The notes beneath the pieces were generated by a model. That model was not told the origin of the DNA. It did no database searches and worked only from the letters and a program-made list of their open reading frames with translations. Below are positions 6,730 through 8,378 of a stretch of 8,378 bases of DNA, one piece after another. Position 1 is the first letter of the stretch. The number at the start of each line of letters is the position of its first letter. This DNA is from Puniceicoccales bacterium (lineage in GTDB: Bacteria > Verrucomicrobiota > Verrucomicrobiia > Opitutales > Oceanipulchritudinaceae): contig JAUVDD010000055.1 in assembly GCA_030595525.1 (NCBI GenBank), forward strand, positions 1 through 8,378, written 5' to 3'. Made by a program: the position numbers and the translations under genes.

Positions 6730-7476
6730 ATGAAACGAAAATTATTACCTCTCCTCGCCCTCCTCCTTTTTGGATGTGCGACCGGGCCAACCTTCTTTTC
6801 AGAGAGTTACCTGGCCGGGATGGCTGCACGCGAGTTTTCTACTTTAAAAGAAAATATGCCGGTTTCCAGCGATCCGGCTGGAACTGCCATGGTCAACCGG
6901 GTCAGTCTTCGTATTGCTGAAGCGATCGGCTCCGAGATGCCGGATGCAAAATGGGAATTTGTCCTTTTTGAAGATGAATCTGCCAACGCATTCGCCATGC
7001 CAGGAGGGAAAATAGCCGTTTTCACGGGATTACTGAAATACGTTGAATCCGATGATGAGCTGGCAGCTGTGGTCGGTCACGAAATTGCCCACGTTCAGTT
7101 GCATCATGCGAATCAACGCATGTCCGCGGAGGTCCTTCGGGCGATCGGTGGTGTTGTGGCGGCCGTCGGGACAAAAGATATGGAGTCGGACGACAGGAAC
7201 AAGATTCTGGCAGCATACGGAGTGGGAACCCAAGTTGGGATTATTCTTCCGTACAGCCGTGGCCATGAATCAGAGGCCGATCGGATTGGCCTGATGATCG
7301 CTGCCCGGGCAGGATATGACCCGCGGGCAGCAATTCGATTCTGGGAGAAAATGGGCGTAGCCAATCCGCGTTCCACTCCGGAATTCCTGTCCACTCACCC
7401 AAGTAGCAGCACACGGATTCGTGAGCTGGAAAAAGCCATGCTCGATGCCCTGAGGGTATATGAGGCAAATCGCTAA
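6730..7476 (+). CDS. M48-family zinc metalloprotease lipoprotein
   Basis: This 248-residue protein is a predicted periplasm-facing protease of the LoiP/YggG-like M48 group, which act on misfolded or outer-membrane proteins. It starts MKRKLLPLLALLLFGC, a short lipoprotein signal with lipobox LFGC and the lipidated Cys at 16. Ala at +2 gives no inner-membrane retention signal, so outer-membrane anchoring is likely. NAFAMPGGKIAVFTGLL (86-102) is the conserved edge-strand region, HEIAH (117-121) binds zinc and holds the catalytic Glu118, and HESEAD (179-184) gives the third ligand, E180. STHPSSSTRI (221-230) is the conserved C-terminal THP-S-x-R motif. There are no internal membrane spans, unlike HtpX. 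All catalytic residues are present. The ATG follows the HD gene stop after two bases, and an AGGA lies 12 bases upstream. Its specific substrate is unknown. Confidence 0.92.
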   Translation: MKRKLLPLLALLLFGCATGPTFFSESYLAGMAAREFSTLKENMPVSSDPAGTAMVNRVSLRIAEAIGSEMPDAKWEFVLFEDESANAFAMPGGKIAVFTGLLKYVESDDELAAVVGHEIAHVQLHHANQRMSAEVLRAIGGVVAAVGTKDMESDDRNKILAAYGVGTQVGIILPYSRGHESEADRIGLMIAARAGYDPRAAIRFWEKMGVANPRSTPEFLSTHPSSSTRIRELEKAMLDALRVYEANR

Positions 7477-7531
7477 ATCGTGATATTCAGACAAATTTGT
7501 GCAGCAAGTCATTGTTCAGAGACATTTTGCG

Positions 7532-7563
7532 TTGACGAGAGGCGCCCAAAAACAACAGATACT
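7532..7563 (+). promoter_or_regulatory. Weak promoter candidate before the cbb3 oxidase genes
   Basis: The 95-base gap 7477-7571 holds a good -35-like TTGACG (7532-7537). The best -10-like sequence, GATACT (7558-7563), is 20 bases away, longer than usual. A 10-bp palindrome ACAAATTTGT (7491-7500) lies upstream. I could not find a convincing FNR/ANR box (TTGAT-N4-ATCAA), often present before cbb3 genes. No terminator for the M48 gene is visible, so read-through is possible. Confidence 0.22.
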
Positions 7564-7571
7564 CAGGCTCT

Positions 7572-7727
7572 ATGAGCGTCCTTCTGCTGACGATATTCCT
7601 TAGCCTTTTACTAGTGACCCTCTTTGTTGTCCTTTTCATAGGAGAAAGAAGGAAAAAGGGCTTTGGGAGCTCCGAGCAGGATGCCCTTCTTCCTTTCGAG
7701 GATGAAGATCCACGACGTGACCAATAA
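7572..7727 (+). CDS. Small membrane protein, CcoS-like (cbb3 oxidase assembly)
   Basis: A 51-residue reading frame runs from ATG 7572 to TAA 7727, too short for many gene finders. Residues 2-23 form one hydrophobic helix (MSVLLLTIFLSLLLV...), followed by a basic stretch GERRKKG (24-30) that would face the cytoplasm, and an acidic tail EQDALLPFEDEDPRRDQ (35-51). One N-terminal helix with a short Asp/Glu-rich tail is the layout of CcoS, the small cbb3 oxidase maturation protein, and the next gene is ccoN, 16 bases away. The sequence match is loose, so it could also be a CcoQ-like or lineage-specific subunit. CAGG lies five bases before the ATG as a weak ribosome binding site. Confidence 0.62.
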   Translation: MSVLLLTIFLSLLLVTLFVVLFIGERRKKGFGSSEQDALLPFEDEDPRRDQ

Positions 7728-7743
7728 ACGATATCTGTACAGT

Positions 7744-8378
7744 ATGAGTTCTCCAACCAGTTCCCAAAAGGTCATCGTATACGATGACCATTATGTAAGG
7801 CTCTTTACGCTGGCAGGCGTGATTTGGGGTGCAGTCGGCATGAGTGTCGGCCTGTTCATTGCTCTCCAGCTCAATTTCTCATTTCTCAACTTCGAAATGC
7901 CGTGGTTGAGCTTTGGCCGGCTTCGTCCACTTCACACAAATGCCGCGATCTTCGCGTTTGTCGGCAACATGATGTTTGCTGGAATCTACCACTCCACTCA
8001 ACGTCTGTGTAAAGCCCGGACCGCCAGTGATCTGTTAAGTGCAATACACTTCTGGGGATGGCAATTAATCATTGTTCTCGCCGCCGTAACCCTTCCGTTG
8101 GGTTTTACCCAGGGCAAGGAGTATGCCGAACTGATTTGGCCGGTGGACTTGATGGTCGCCGTCGTCTGGCTGGTATTTGGCGTAAACTTTTTCTGGACAC
8201 TGGCCCGCCGAAATGAGCCTACCCTTTATGTGGCGATCTGGTTCTATATCGCCACAATCGTTACAGTGACCATGCTCTATGTGGTCAACAATTTGGCCTT
8301 GCCGACCGGTTTACTTCACAGTTATCCGATTTTTGGCGGAGTGAAGGACGCGCTTGTCCAATGGTGGTACGGCCACAA
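7744..8378 (+). CDS. ccoN: cbb3-type cytochrome c oxidase catalytic subunit I, 5' part (partial)
   Basis: The first 211 residues are present and the frame is open to the window edge. CcoN is the membrane-embedded haem-copper subunit that reduces oxygen to water and pumps protons, with high oxygen affinity. The family pattern is clear: KVIVYDDHYVRLF at the N-terminus (9-21), a first transmembrane helix (about 22-43), GRLRPLHTNAAIFAFVGNMM (58-77) in which H64 is the expected low-spin haem b ligand, and several further hydrophobic helices. NNLALPTG lies near 184-191, and VQWWYGH ends the window, with H211 the expected first CuB ligand. The ATG at 7744 follows the small upstream gene by 16 bases and has no clear Shine-Dalgarno sequence. 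Whether ccoO is fused downstream, as seen in some bacteria, cannot be judged here. Confidence 0.95.
   Translation, partial: MSSPTSSQKVIVYDDHYVRLFTLAGVIWGAVGMSVGLFIALQLNFSFLNFEMPWLSFGRLRPLHTNAAIFAFVGNMMFAGIYHSTQRLCKARTASDLLSAIHFWGWQLIIVLAAVTLPLGFTQGKEYAELIWPVDLMVAVVWLVFGVNFFWTLARRNEPTLYVAIWFYIATIVTVTMLYVVNNLALPTGLLHSYPIFGGVKDALVQWWYGH

Noticed and set aside
7511..7550. FNR/ANR box upstream of the cbb3 genes
   Set aside because: TTGTT and TTGAC half-sites are present but no matching ATCAA half at the required 14-base span.
7487..7756. An 89-residue leftward open frame across the gap before ccoN
   Set aside because: It is antisense to the CcoS-like frame, which has a better membrane-protein layout and correct orientation for the locus.
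1..8378. Mobile element, CRISPR array, toxin-antitoxin or defence system
   Set aside because: All sizeable coding regions except the partial one at 1-120 match housekeeping or ordinary families, and no terminal repeats, transposase or spaced direct repeats were seen.

Overview
The window looks like a piece of a Gram-negative bacterial chromosome, most probably from the Verrucomicrobiota (Opitutae/Puniceicoccales-like). Three things suggest this: coaE lies directly upstream of rho, Rho has a very long basic N-terminal extension, and a cbb3-type oxidase locus begins with a tiny membrane protein before ccoN. The lineage is an inference from gene content, not from any search. I see no mobile element, CRISPR array, rRNA or tRNA, and no gene-free stretch longer than about 135 bases.

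Left and centre (190-5718) form one leftward gene series, probably an operon: coaE -> rho -> thymidine/pyrimidine-nucleoside phosphorylase -> purine nucleoside phosphorylase -> upp. The gaps are 16, 74 (56 if a TTG start is used), 1 and 14 bases. The last three genes make a compact nucleoside-salvage module. Pyrimidine deoxynucleosides and 6-oxopurine nucleosides are split by phosphate into free base and pentose-1-phosphate, and uracil is turned back into UMP with PRPP. Its placement behind the transcription terminator Rho and the last enzyme of CoA synthesis looks like a growth-linked arrangement. At the far left (1-120) is the tail of an unrecognised rightward gene. A hairpin plus T-run lies between it and the end of upp.

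The right part (5852-8378) reads rightward. First comes a pair separated by two bases: an HD-domain phosphohydrolase and an M48 zinc-metalloprotease lipoprotein. After a 95-base gap comes a respiratory locus: a 51-residue CcoS-like membrane protein, then the first 211 residues of the cbb3 oxidase catalytic subunit CcoN, cut by the window edge just after the conserved copper-ligand histidine.

Nothing here is clearly a new biological system. Most genes are housekeeping. The best leads are in Rho: a long low-complexity basic/proline/Asn-Gln N-terminus, loss of the two phenylalanines of the canonical RNP1 RNA-binding motif, and an extra segment in the RNA-binding domain. The HD/M48 pair of unknown substrate and the small gene in front of ccoN are secondary leads.
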